Notes: generated by a model from the sequence alone, not told the origin. 64,000 nt of DNA from Monosiga brevicollis MX1 (GCF_000002865.3 NW_001865077.1:17820-81819), one strand, 5' to 3'; shown: positions 1-10,750, counted from the stretch's first letter. Translations and numbers: made by a program.

Positions 1-616
1 AGAAAAGCCATGAGGAAAAACGGGGGAAGGTATTGACCTTGGCTTTTGCATCAGCGCCAAACTCCAACAGCATTTTCACCAACTTGACGCGGCTGCAGGC
101 CAAGTATAGTGGCGTTATGCCAGTCTGCGGGTTGATGCAAGACCATGCGTCCAGTAATACAATCAGCCCTTATGTCCCCTCAGCACAATTGAATCAAGAG
201 GAAGAGGAAGAGTAAACAGTCATTAAATAAGGTTAGGAAAAAGAGGTGCTCACCGCGGTTTTGGCGTCAGCATCAACGCCATGCTTCAGCAGTATCTCCA
301 CCACCTCCACGAGACCTTTATCGCAGGCATTGTGTAATGGTGTAAAACTGTGCGTGGAGTACATACAGGTGCATCAGCATGCGTTTCAGGTTACACCATG
401 ACTATCACCGTGAAGATCTGTCCACCACATTCGAAGCAAAAGTGACCCACTCGACACAATACTATCAAACGCCATACGTACCCAACCACCAGTGAAAGTG
501 GCAGCGGAACGAATGCGTTGAGAATCCCAACTGTTCAGTAGCCGCAGCGCCTCTCGTGATCTACATGATTTACACGCCTCGTACAGCTGTTTTCCATCAT
601 CCGAACTCATGGCCAT
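1..616 (-). CDS. Ankyrin-repeat protein, 3' end outside the window (gene A)
   Basis: The start is at 616 or 610 (MAMSSDDGK...), and the gene reads leftward off the window. Exon 1 encodes a cap similar to that of the ankyrin gene at 5869-7939: MSSDDGKQLYEACKS here, MMSSEEDDGERLWRACG there. Both exons end in an FT-x(1-2)-W sequence before a GT donor (482/481 here). The second exon ends at 254 and carries an ankyrin repeat with TPLHNAC and a VVEILLKHGVDADAK helix pair. The third exon (124-38) has another, TGITPLYLAC...LLEFGADAKAK. The junction between exons 1 and 2 is unsettled, because the best acceptor (348-349) does not keep frame with the donor after 482; a donor near 469 would. The function is unknown, and ankyrin arrays usually bind other proteins. 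It is a likely tandem paralogue of the 5869-7939 gene. Confidence 0.7.
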
Positions 617-1830
617 TGGTCTTCTTCCCCCTCTGCTATGAATCTCACTACTCAAACTCAAACACCAACCGATAGGGACCCCAAACACAAATATTAGTCT
701 CATGTGCGCGAGTCAAAAAAAAGGGAGCGGGGCAGCCACAACGCTGCCTGTCGTCCTTGACAAGCCCGGAAAAAAAAAGAGTTGATCTTCTTCTCACCTC
801 TGATTGATATGACGGTAGTTGCAGAACAAAGCAGGGTGCTCGCATGTAGGCAGGCACGTAAAGTGAGAGCACTGGTGCCAAGTGAAGAAAGAAAGAAAAA
901 TACAACGTGGTAACAGCGTCTTTATCCCACAGTTGACTCAAAAAAATGCATGACCGCCTTGCCAAAGAGTTGACCACTTTCTTCTCCGTAAAGAATTTTG
1001 TAACCTATATTTAGGCGATGCAATTTCGGTGGTCTCGCAGAAATGGCAAAAACGATCACGCACGCCGTCAAATGTGAACGGCGCAAGCCCCGCATCAGTA
1101 TTCATTGTTGTGCCCTCAGGCAGCAGTAAGCGCGGGAGTGCCGTTGCACCATCCATGCTCTCTTGATTGTACCGTGTGTGTTGGCTTTTGAGCAGATGAT
1201 GAGGGACGCTGCCACAGAGGACGTGGCATTGCCACATTATCAACGCAGAGGTTACAAGGCAACCATGTTGACCGTAAATACACTTGAGCCGCAACGACGC
1301 CGTGCTGTGATTTGAGGTTAATCCCACGCCTTGGCACACCGGTGTGCGCCTTCTGACATACCGGTGCATCGGTATCAGGCATTTTATGCGAGGTCTGAAC
1401 ATGGCTGCCAAGTTTGTTGCTCAAAAAGCGATTAATAGCTCGACCTTTTGCTTGCCCCGTTCTTCACGTTTCGCAATGTTGAGCAGCTTGTTCATTCGCT
1501 GCCGCCCTCATTTGCGTCATGCTAGTTCCTATCCTCATGGAGCTGCCCCTTTTCCTTTGCTGCCCTTGCAGTGGCCCAGCCACTGCCCAGCACCGCAGTG
1601 TCGAGGTTATATATTTTTTAAAAAATCAGCAGAACGTCCAGCACGGTCAAACTTGCCCTACAGATGGATCGAGTCAACTTGATTTGCTCCTCGTTCTACA
1701 TCTCGCTCATCCCGTCTCCCGTCGAGGATTGAAGATGGCTTGAGGCAATTCCATCGTCCCTGGTTGTTGGTCTGCCAACAGTTCTCAAGACTCGAAAATG
1801 CCGTGTTACAAGCCTCGGCTGTTGCGGCTG
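617..1830. other. No gene supported between ankyrin gene A and the coiled-coil candidate
   Basis: This stretch of 1.2 kb contains the 5' flank of the leftmost ankyrin gene and the 3' flank of the candidate at 1831-3122. Open frames on both strands (for example 938-1411 minus) lack recognisable domains, and I could not build a consistent spliced model from them. A 3' extension of the 1831-3122 gene into this area is possible. Confidence 0.4.
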
Positions 1831-3122
1831 TTACTCTTGAGTCACCGTGGTGGTAAGATGTATGTTCGAGTCGGACTCCGATCCTCGAAACCAGTCATTG
1901 CTCAAACGCGCCTGGCATACGGTGTTGTCCGAGCTTTCAGCGTCTTGATGACGAGTAAGAAGAGCAAGCTCGGCAGAGCTGAGTTTGGGAATCCGATCAA
2001 GCAATTTGTTGTTCTCATTGAGTGCGTTCTCTCGGGCACTGCGACGAATTTCAAGAAGCTCGCACACAACCTCCACGATCATGCCATGGCTCGTACACGC
2101 ACGCTTCTCACTGCAGGTCTCTAGCCGGTTTGTCAAAGCTACGCGCTCATGTGCCAAAATAATCAGCCTGCCTTCAAAAAGTTGAATGCCTCGCTGTCTC
2201 CGCCGTTGCGCAGCCACAAGATCTACTCTGGTGATACCGTACAGCTCCAGAAGCCCGTTGGACCGATCAGGGCGCCCCCGGCACTGCACTCGTAGGGGGG
2301 TTGACTAGACTGCCAAGTTGTTGATGAGGACGGCCATCAACCCCTATATACTGTTGAACTTTAATGGATGTCATCGAGCCCGCCGTGAGCTGACGTAAGA
2401 GCTGGGATGCACGATCTGCCTTGGCTCGACGCTCGGCCTTTAGGCACAAATACCACTGTCAGCTGTATGCGAGGTTTCAGCACCAAAGAGCCACACAGTG
2501 AAGCGGTTCCCAACACCAAGGCGCACCGACATCCTTGGAAACCCCAGCTTCCATCATACCCGGGCGTTGCATTGCGTGGACATGCCTGATTACCCCGGCG
2601 ATGCCGCATGCCGGCGGTCTGTCAGCAGAGGCGGGCTGACCCGAAATGGCAGCCATCAATCAGTGAAATCCGAGAAGATGAGCATTCAAAAGCTTTGCCT
2701 AAATCATAATTAATGGTGCAAAACTAGTATCTAACCTTTTATTTTCTGAAGATTGATCAACTGGCCACCAGGGCGCTGCCGTTTATCTTGCCAGACAGCT
2801 CCAGCCTATAACAGAGGGAAAAGTGAACGGGGAAAAATAAGGGCACAAAAATACCCTTGGTGGTAACTGACATGTGAACATCCTACATTAGCATGTTACG
2901 TAAGTCTGTCACCAAATTCATCGTTTCACATTATCGTTTTAGTTTGACACCCACTCAAAAAGATGATGACAATTGTCAACAGTGGAATACACAAACATCC
3001 GAAAGGACTCTATAGGCTCGTTGGTCTGATGCAATGGCTGCTCCGGCGACGTCCATCCGATGATTGGCGTGGTTGTCAAAAATCTTGCCCAAAACGGCCA
3101 TGGCGTCGCCACCCTTGAGCAT
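1831..3122 (-). CDS. Candidate helical/coiled-coil protein, divergent from the SHAW-TPR gene
   Basis: This is an uncertain gene model; I do not recognise the product. Exon 1 (3122-2997) starts MLKGGDAMAVLGKIFDNH and ends at a GTTTGT donor in phase 0. Exon 2 (2805-2736) follows a CTGTTATAG acceptor and reads AGAVWQDKRQRPGGQL. Exon 3 (2698-2641) follows a TTTAG acceptor and ends at GTCAGC; exon 2 to exon 3 keep phase. The next link is unresolved. A charged helical stretch then ends near 2360 (KAERRAKADRASQLLRQL) before a GTTCAAC donor. The last exon (2283-1831) begins in phase 0 after GAGTGCAG and gives 150 residues rich in Leu, Glu and Arg, including RSARENALNENNKLLDRI, which fits a coiled coil. 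The start lies 246 bp from the divergent gene at 3368, so the two may share a promoter. Transcript data would settle whether the pieces are one gene. Confidence 0.42.
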
Positions 3123-3367
3123 CGCGCGCCTTTGCATTGTTGTGGAGTGTGCCCTCTTGGTCCACCGCGACCGGCGGCTTCCGATCTGCCGCACAGGCAC
3201 ACGGCCTTGCCCCGCCTGTATTTTTGTATGCGTTGACAGATAATTTTTGGCCAGAAATCAATTCAAACGATCAACCAACGAATGGACTGGACCGACGACC
3301 GCCGACGCCACGGCAACGCGTTGTTTGCTCGGCTGACACTTTTCTTGCCGACACGGAGATCGGCAAC
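3123..3367. promoter_or_regulatory. Putative bidirectional promoter region
   Basis: The 245 bp separate the ATG at 3368 (plus) from the candidate ATG at 3122 (minus). No TATA box or named site is evident. The assignment rests only on the head-to-head layout. Confidence 0.3.
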
Positions 3368-5341
3368 ATGGGCTGCTACCAGAGCTGCGCGAAGCACACG
3401 GGGCCCACAAGTTAGCCAACCCTGCGCGCTCCCTCCCTCCCCCTCCTCTCGGCCTTTGCCCCTCCTGTGTGGGCCCACCTGTCTACCGCCCTCTTCTGTC
3501 TCATACTGCTGCCCGCCCCCTATCCCCCTTGTCCACCTTGCCCTCTCGCTGCCGTGCGGCATCCTTCTTTCACCGCCTGCTTGGCCGCAGATGCCGAGCG
3601 CGCCCTGCTCGGGGTGAACGCCGCCTTCCTCGAAAACCTTAAGTTACGACTGCACAGGAAGTTTGGTCGGGCATATCTCGACCTCACCACCACGGAGATC
3701 TGCACTCAATACGTCATGCCCCTCACCGAAGCCCGCGCCTGCGCCTGGGTCGATCTCCTGCTCAAGGATCCGGTAGATAAGTTCAACCTCGCTCCGGCCA
3801 CCGTCTTTGTTTCCCACGCCTGGAAGTACAGCTTTGCCACCACAGTCGATACCATCCTGCGCCACGAGTTCCGGGAAGCGCCCGGCGCTTACTATTGGAT
3901 CGACCTCATCCCCAACAACCAGCACATCGCCACCAATCTCCCCTACGAATGGTGCGTTGGCGGTGAATGGAGGCTGCAAGAAATGGACGTGCCTGGAGGT
4001 GCCCGTGATCCCTCGCCTCGCTCTTTGTTTCTCTCTCTCTCTCTCTCTCTTTTTTTTTTTTTTTTTTTTTTTCCTTCTTCTTTCCTTTACTTTTTTTCTT
4101 GCTGACCGTCCTCCCACCGCAGGTGGTGCAACACGTTCCAGGAGAACATCAAGCGCATCGGCCGGGTGCTGCTAGTGATGAGCCCCTGGCGCGACCCGAT
4201 TCCCATGACGCGTGCGTGGTGTCTGTTTGAGATGATGAACGCCCTCCACGGCAAGGTGCAGCTCGACATTCGGCTGCCCGAGGCCGAGGTTGATGGTTTT
4301 GTGGAGGCCCTGGCCGACAACCACAACGAGGTCATGGACATGCTGGTGCGCGTGGAGGCACAAAAGGCCGAGGCGTTCAAGGCAAGCGACAGGGACATGA
4401 TCTTCAAAACAGTGGAGGAGACGGTCGGCTTTCCCGAGCTCAACACCAAGATCAAAGCGCAGCTGCGCGCCTGGTGCCTGGAGCAGGCGCTGGTGGCCGT
4501 CAGGAACCGTGAATCTGAGGACGGCAAGAGCATGAAGTTTGCCCATTTTTGCAATCAGGTTGGGCTCGTGCTGTCAGCCTTTGGCGAGTTGGACAAAGCC
4601 CTCGAAATTTCAATCAAGGCCCTGGAGATTTGCTTGGCCACACGGGGCGAGGAGCACATTCACACTGCCACCATGTACAACAGAGTTGGCGTTATCTACC
4701 GACAACAGCATGAATACGAGCAAGCATTGGAGTACCACGACAAGGCGCTGAAGATTACGTTGAATTCGCAGGGCGAAGAGCACCTCAGCACGGCCTCCAC
4801 CTACAACAACATGGCCCTCGTCCACAACAACCTCAAGCAATATGAGTCGGCGCTCGAGTATTACGACAAGGCCTTGAAGATTATGTTGGCAACGCTGGGC
4901 GAGGAGGACGAGAACACGGCCGGCGCCTACAACAACATAGCCACCGTCCTCAAGAGCCAGAGGGAATACGTGAAGGCGACTGCGTACTACAGCAAGGCGC
5001 TGAAGATTTTGCTCCTGAAGATGGGCGAGAAGCACCCGAGCACAGCTGCCGCCTACAACAACATGGCCATCATGTACAAAAAGCAGGGCCAGTATGAGCA
5101 AGCGCTTGAGCATTACGACAAGGCCTCGATCATTTGGACGGCAGTGTTGGGCGAGGAGCATCCCCGCACGGTGTCTGCCGTCTGCAACCAGGCCATGGCC
5201 TACCAGAGCCAGGGCCAGCAGGAGCAAGCCCTCGAGCACTACCGCAAGGCCTTGAGGATTCGAAAGCGGACGCTGGGCATGGAACATGCAGACACGCGGC
5301 GTGTTCAAAAGGCCATCGACAAGCTCGAAGCTTCTTCCTAG
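3368..5341 (+). CDS. TIR-like 'SHAW' domain protein with six kinesin-light-chain-type TPRs
   Basis: Three exons (3368-3410, 3591-3951, 4123-5341) join in phases 1 and 2 to give 540 residues. The N-terminus is MGCYQSC: Gly2 could be myristoylated and Cys3/Cys7 palmitoylated, so the protein may sit on the inner face of a membrane. Residues 86-92 read VFVSHAW, followed by DLIPNNQ (119-125), a WW pair and an RAWCLFEM motif near 165-172. These fit an alpha/beta TIR-like fold seen in many protist and invertebrate TPR proteins; the catalytic status cannot be judged by eye. Residues about 274-540 are six 42-residue TPRs of the kinesin light chain type, with motifs such as GEEHxxTAxxYNNxA and ALEYYDKALKI. 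The second intron has a (CT)n-T(n) tract at its 3' side. The layout (sensor-like domain plus TPR scaffold) suggests signalling, which is inference. Confidence 0.88.
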
Positions 5342-5348
5342 GGCGAGG

Positions 5349-5350
<2 letters not shown>

Positions 5351-5384
<34 letters not shown>
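5351..5384. repeat. (GT)17 microsatellite
   Basis: This is an uninterrupted GT dinucleotide run starting ten bases after the TPR gene stop codon, probably in its 3' UTR. The rest of 5385-5868 holds no supported gene; it is the convergent spacer between the TPR and ankyrin genes. Confidence 0.95.
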
Positions 5385-5387
<3 letters not shown>

Positions 5388-5868
5388 GAGCTCTCTTTCC
5401 CCCAAACCCGTCCCCCCCCGCCCCTCGGTCCGTGACCGGTAATTGCCACATAGGCGTGGTGGGTGCCGTGAAGTTCGTCTGAAACGAATTGAGCTTGATG
5501 CTGCAACGGGTCTGTGAATACTCACTAACGGAGCCTTGATCTTATCTGATATTTTCGGCTCTTGTCTGCTTGCAAGTTCATTGATCGGTTCGGTGGTATT
5601 GGACTGTTCTACTTCAGCTGTTTGGTAAAGCCCACCCTACCCGTTGATTTCATTTTGCATAGCAATCGACAAGCCACCTTAAAGCGCCACAAATTTTAAT
5701 TTGTAAAAAAGTGTCAAGGTGCAGCTACAGAGGCGGACGTTAGGGCGCCCACGCGGTCACTAAGCGTTTGTAGGTCTTGGATATTGAACAATTGAGGATT
5801 CAAGCGCCAGCCGACGCTACAGAGAACAGCAGCAGCGCACCGCCAGCGTTTGACCTGCTGCGCATGAA

Positions 5869-7939
5869 TCAAGTCTCGGACTGGCGCCACGTTGAAATCC
5901 AATGAGAACCAGACAATGCGGACAATGACATGTGAATCAAGTTTGCACCTTCGGAATTTGAAGTTCGATAGGAGCAAAGGGTTTGGGTTGCGCCCAACAG
6001 CTCTGTAATCAGCTACAACGTGAAACAGATTCACCGGTAAGCAAGCTTGCCTCTGCAAACAGTACTGAAAATACAATAAGAAAGCCCACCTCCAGCTTGA
6101 TGCGACTCCTGCTCAGGAGCAGATCCAAGGGCCGTGCACCCGTCTGTCACAGCAGGTCATCAGGTGTCAATCGCAGGTGCAGGAGAACAGCGGAAAAGCA
6201 CGGCATCGCGGTGAAAAGCTTACACAATCTCTTGCGTCCGGGTCGGCACCGTGACTTAAGAGCTGCTGGGCAACCTTCTGGCGGGCAGAGAAGGCGGTGC
6301 AGGCTGCATGGAGCGGCGTTTGGCCTTCCTATATAATAACCAGTGTTCGGGAACATGAGGAACACGTCATTTCGAAGGGAAGAGACAACAGAATACCATC
6401 AATGTTATACGGCAACGAGCTCAACTAACGTGATTGGTGGTGTTGGGGTCGACATTGTGACTCAACAAACGTTGTACCGCATTCATGCTACCACTTTGGC
6501 AGGCGACATGTAATGCTGTTGCCCCATCCTAGCCGCAAAAACAGATCCATCAGACAGAGACAGGCACAAGCAACCAACTGGACTTTTCCAACACCAGGGG
6601 ACAGGCAAGAAGCTTCTTACATGATTCCTCGCGTTGGCGTCTGCACCATGACTTAGAAGGATTGAAACGATCTCAGCGTGATCATCGTCACAGGCGAGGT
6701 GTAGTGGTGTGTTTCCGTCCTGCCGAGGAATTTGCCGGTCAGCAGCGTCAGTGTTGGGGCACGACGGACAAGCAGCGCAGCACAGAGGGTCCGGATGACC
6801 CAGCGAAATCCAGAATGTGTTTTGCCCGAGCAAGAAGATGCGACACAAGAGTCATTGCCAGGTAGAATCACAAACCAAATCCTTGACTTCAACATCGGCG
6901 TGGTGCTCCAGAAGCAGCTGCACGACGCGCACACGGTTGCCTTGGCAGGCATTGTGCAGCGGTGCGCAGCCATTCTATTTTTTATTTTGTTTGAGGAGGT
7001 GGGTGGGAAGAGGGGGGGGGAGGCGTGGTTTGTGCATGTCGAATATGTCACTTGGGTTGCGGTCATGAAACATTGGATAGCAAGCTCGCTCAGCTTCAAT
7101 GATGACATGTAGACCAACACACCAGGTCCTTTGTGTTCAGCTCCACGCCGTGCTTCAACAAGAGTTCTGCCACGCCAGCGTGGCCGCGGTGACAGGCCTT
7201 TTGAAGGGGTGTTCCACCACTCTACGCCACACCAAGGCACATTTTCAGTCCAAACAGCCGTTGTGCCAAATGGCAGCGAGCCATGGGCAGCGGCATGGGG
7301 TTAAAAAAACAAAGTCAAGGAAAAAAATGAAGCGTGCAAGAACGCTTCCCGGCGGAGCTTTGGTTTCAAACACAAATACACAGGGAGGGGGGTCTGCATG
7401 GAAGGGGCGCACATTGATTTTGGCTTCGACGTTGACGTGGTGTTCCAGAAGTATCTCGACGACTTTGACGTGTCCATTTTCACAGGCCTTGTGGAGCGGC
7501 GTCCAGCCGTCCTGGTGGTATGGAAAAATTTGGGCCCACGGCGAGGATAAGCTTAGATCAGGTGCTCAGCATAGGCAGGCTGAGAGCCATTCGGGGCAGG
7601 TGCACCTTGTTTCGCGCCGTGGCGTTGATGCATTGGCTCAGCAAGCCTTGTACCACGTCTATGCGGCCGCCAACGCAGGCCAGATGCAAAGCTCCATTGC
7701 CGTTCTGATTGGGCGTTCCACCACATCAGAAACAAAGACATCAGAAACCAATAACGCACCGTTCTAGCCTTTCAAGATCACCCCAGAAGAATCATGCAAC
7801 CAACCCAATCTGTAAAGGAGGCGGCCGCACGAAGACGCGACTGATCCCAGTCCTCCAGCAGCCCCAAGGCCTCGCCCGAATCCGCAGCGCCGCACGCCCG
7901 CCACAGCCGTTCCCCGTCGTCCTCTTCGCTGCTCATCAT
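5869..7939 (-). CDS. Ankyrin-repeat protein with one repeat per 99-nt exon (gene B)
   Basis: Ten exons give 343 residues, all joined in phase 0. Exon 1 (7939-7805) is the cap MMSSEEDDGERLWRACG. Exons 2-7 (7704-7606, 7511-7413, 7221-7123, 6974-6876, 6719-6621, 6528-6430) are each exactly 99 nt and encode one 33-residue ankyrin unit, for example DGNTPLHLACDDDH and DGWTPLHKACENGH. Exon 8 (6328-6224) encodes a 35-residue unit. Exon 9 (6143-6090) is a half repeat (TGARPLDLLLSRSRIKLE). Exon 10 (6012-5869) is a 47-residue Ser/Thr-rich tail ending at TGA. Every boundary has GT and AG. The product is probably a soluble protein-binding solenoid; the partner is unknown. The cap matches the leftmost ankyrin gene, so the two are probably duplicates separated by the TPR gene. 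Confidence 0.85.
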
Positions 7940-8263
7940 GAACTTGCCCTCAAAATTGAAAATGATGACAATTCCATCGCAACAAATTAGATAATGAAGT
8001 AAAATACACACTTGTTGCAGGTATTATTTTTGATGACAATACTTAAAGGTATGCCCCACGATAAATTCATAATGTCAGATAAAGATATCGTACAGAAGAT
8101 TCATGTATGTGTTGAATTCACAATTTTTGATGTGCTTGCTTGCTTGATATGGAAGATCAAGCGCTGGAACGATGGCCTGCAGCTGTGACTGTGGGGCCTC
8201 ATCGCCACGCGTACGCCGATCGTGCACAAACGCCGTGTGGAAGAACAATCAAAGGTCCACCGC
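7940..8263. other. AT-rich spacer, no gene seen
   Basis: This is the 5' flank of ankyrin gene B and 3' flank of the DnaJ-X gene, both on the minus strand. It is clearly richer in A and T than the genes on either side. No structure stands out. Confidence 0.5.
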
Positions 8264-9769
8264 TCAAGTGCTATGCTCGGCGCGAATTTCTGTCCTCTTG
8301 GCCAGTGCCCAATCGAGGTTGAGAAGGCGAGCGTGGGCATGTTGGGCCGTGTATTCCACAGAGCCTGCCACCTCATCAAAGACGTCTGCCATCAAGCGAA
8401 GGGCGTCGGCACGGGATTCTTGTCGGCTGTCATCTTCTGTCAGGATCTGTTTGATAACTTTGTGCAAGAGCTCAGCCATGTCGGACGTAACGTCATACCA
8501 TAAAACGTTGACGATGGCCTCGCGTGCTTGGGCGTCCAGCTGTTCTCGCTCTTCATCGTCCAGGAGTGGCTCGTCGAGCGAATCCTGCGCCTGCCAACTC
8601 GCCGAATCGCTCGGGGCGCGAGTGAGAGCAGTGTTGGTACCATCCGGGTGACTAGCGACCGCGGCCGTGGCGGCGTTTTGTCGAGTGTCAGCATCCACTG
8701 GCAGGTGATAGAAAACCTCGACAAAATCATCCTCTTGATCCTCATCAACCTCGTCACGGTCGTCCCCATCCAGCCTTAGCTTGCGCGTGTGAATGCGTTG
8801 GGCGTACTCGCGCCCTCGCTGGCGAAGAATCAGCGTTCTCTCTCTGTGCTCATTGAAGGCGACCAAAGACTCAAGGGCCTTCTCCGAGTCGCATTCACGG
8901 GCTCTCGCTGCAAAGTAATTGCCGAGCTTGGCACGCCAGGCTGATGGGCTGAGACCACTGGCCTCGGCACCAGATCGGTAGATGGAAGCAAGAAGCTGAA
9001 GCAGTGGTGGGCCATACGGGGCTTGCACCAAGTGCCTTGCATCGGCCAGCACTGCCTCTCGCGCATCAGTTCGGGGCGCACTTTCAGATCCCTCTGTCTT
9101 TTCAAGGGTCTGCAGCTCGACGAGCTTATCGAGGCGATTCAGTAGGCGTTGCTTCACATCTAACGTGCGTTCCATTAGAGCGACCTCGACTTCCCATTGG
9201 GGGCAAGGACTCGATCGTGCCTGGTCCACAAGAAGAAACATCGGGGCGCCACAATGCTCTGCAAACAAATGTAGCCCGAAGATGTCAACGACAACACGGC
9301 TGGCGTCAATCACGCACTCGGACTGTGCCTGCCGAAGCGTCTCCTCCGGCTGATCGTAGGCCTGTCGCAGAACGGGATCAGTGAGGATTTGATGGGCAAG
9401 ATCCAGTGCCTCCCGCTCTTGCGGTTGCCCCTCGACATCTTGTAGGCACCGGTTGTATGCACACTCTATTTCGGCTGCGGTGGCATCAGATGCCACCCCC
9501 AAGCGCCGATGCAGACCACAATGGTCTTCTGGCGCTCGGTCGCCATCATGCGCCGATTTGCAAAGATTTTCCAGGGCCTCGCGGGCATTGCGATTTCGTT
9601 CATAGGGTGCAGCACGTTTTCGAATAGCGGTTGCATGGAGCTTGTGTCTCATCAGTGTGGCGAGAGAAAACGCCAGCAAGGCGGTGCCTGGGTACTCGAC
9701 TGCAAGGCATAAGAGATATGCCTGAGTGAAAGCCTGCGGCGCGAGAACAGACAATATAGGTAGAAGCAT
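8264..9769 (-). CDS. DnaJ-X domain protein with a J domain lacking HPD
   Basis: This is a single-exon frame of 501 residues. The first ATG is at 9769 (MLLPILSVLAPQ); the open frame extends further upstream but only from a TTG. Residues about 8-42 are hydrophobic and could be a signal anchor. Residues about 82-139 have the outline of a J domain: LHRRLGVASDATAAEIECAY, then LAHQILTDPVLRQAYD. The loop that should hold HPD reads CLQDVEGQPQ, so the Hsp70-stimulating tripeptide is absent. From about 150 onward the sequence fits the DnaJ-X family: a hydrophobic VVVDIFGLHLF, then YGPPLLQLLASIYRSGAEA and, after an acidic insert near 350, VNVLWYDVTSDMAELLHKV. In yeast and plants DnaJ-X proteins are Hsp70 co-chaperones such as Caj1. 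Here a role without Hsp70 activation is likely, or a divergent fold. The divergent neighbour begins at 11707. Confidence 0.8.
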   Translation of the reverse strand: MLLPILSVLAPQAFTQAYLLCLAVEYPGTALLAFSLATLMRHKLHATAIRKRAAPYERNRNAREALENLCKSAHDGDRAPEDHCGLHRRLGVASDATAAEIECAYNRCLQDVEGQPQEREALDLAHQILTDPVLRQAYDQPEETLRQAQSECVIDASRVVVDIFGLHLFAEHCGAPMFLLVDQARSSPCPQWEVEVALMERTLDVKQRLLNRLDKLVELQTLEKTEGSESAPRTDAREAVLADARHLVQAPYGPPLLQLLASIYRSGAEASGLSPSAWRAKLGNYFAARARECDSEKALESLVAFNEHRERTLILRQRGREYAQRIHTRKLRLDGDDRDEVDEDQEDDFVEVFYHLPVDADTRQNAATAAVASHPDGTNTALTRAPSDSASWQAQDSLDEPLLDDEEREQLDAQAREAIVNVLWYDVTSDMAELLHKVIKQILTEDDSRQESRADALRLMADVFDEVAGSVEYTAQHAHARLLNLDWALAKRTEIRAEHST

Positions 9770-10079
9770 TCTTGCTTTGACGCCACACGGAGCTTTGGCG
9801 TTTTCTTTGTTGTATGTCAACGAGCGACGGCACCTTGTTGCACGAGCCCGGCAGCGTCGACAGAGAAACGGGAGCAAGGTAAAACAAAGGGACAAGGGCC
9901 AAAAAAAATGCTTCAAGGGACCTTGCCGGCGAACGTGCAACAAAAGTGCTTGTGACTGTGTCTACATGAGAACAAGCGAGCACTATTACAAGCAAACCCA
10001 GGCCTTGGCGTCATCTGCTTGTATGACATTGATCGAGTTGTAGTTTTGAGTTCGTCATCATCAAAAAAAGAATGGCATG

Positions 10080-10215
10080 TGTCTCTCTGCCTGGTGTCTT
10101 TGTGCCTCGGTCTCTGTGTTACTTAGGTCTCTGTGTTGGTCTCAGTGCCTTAGTCTCTATGCCTCAGTCTCTGTGTCTCAGGCTCTGTGTCTCGCTCGGT
10201 CTCTGTCTGTCGATC
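10080..10215 (+). repeat. Degenerate CT/GT-rich repeat (tctctgtg/cctcag units)
   Basis: Words such as 'tctctgtg', 'gcctcagtctctgtg' and 'ctctgtgtct' recur with irregular spacing, giving a pyrimidine-rich plus strand. Confidence 0.75.
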
Positions 10216-10605
10216 TCTCCAGGCTGCCTCGGTCATTTTGCACTCGCTGTTCACGGTGAGTCGACGCGTTACCATCTGCACAAGGCCGCGCCAGGGTGAC
10301 TTGGTTCTGCGTCTCTGTGTGTGCATGCACGCCGGGGCTGAATGTCCGGATGCCTTGAGCCGATTGCACATAATCCGACGCGAATATGCCCCGAGCATAG
10401 CTTGACTCATCTCTAAAGCGCTGATTCATTCGATGCACATCTCTCTTATTACCTTTATTTTAACGTTTAAAAAATGATTTCCGTAGGCACTTCTCTACAT
10501 TTATACTCGCTTGCGAACATCTCTCTCACTCCGAGTTGTATCCAAAAAAAAAACCCCCACAACATCCCATTGTGTGATACAAAGTTCAATGTTCGTACCT
10601 CTCTC

Positions 10606-10718
10606 TCTCAAACTCTCTCTCTCTCAAACTCTCTCAAACTCTCTCAAACTCTCTCAAACTCTCTCAAACTCTCTCAAACTCTCTCAAACTCTCTCAAACT
10701 CTCTCAAACTCTCTCAAA

Positions 10719-10749
<31 letters not shown>

Positions 10750-10750
10750 C
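10606..10750 (+). repeat. Minisatellite of a 10-bp unit ctctcaaact, then (CT)n
   Basis: Positions 10621-10720 are ten perfect head-to-tail copies of ctctcaaact. They are flanked on the left by imperfect copies and on the right by a CT run. The same unit, less regular, returns at 27100-27260. Confidence 0.95.

Noticed and set aside
4610-5506. 298-codon minus-strand frame across the TPR repeats
   Set aside because: It is the antisense shadow of the TPR gene and ends in an (HT)n run from the GT microsatellite.
9770-9943. N-terminal extension of the DnaJ-X protein to 9943
   Set aside because: It opens at TTG and the extension is unlike the rest; the first ATG is at 9769.
10606-10750. Regular short repeats as a possible CRISPR array
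   Set aside because: The unit is 10 bp, head-to-tail, without spacers; this is a minisatellite in a eukaryotic genome.
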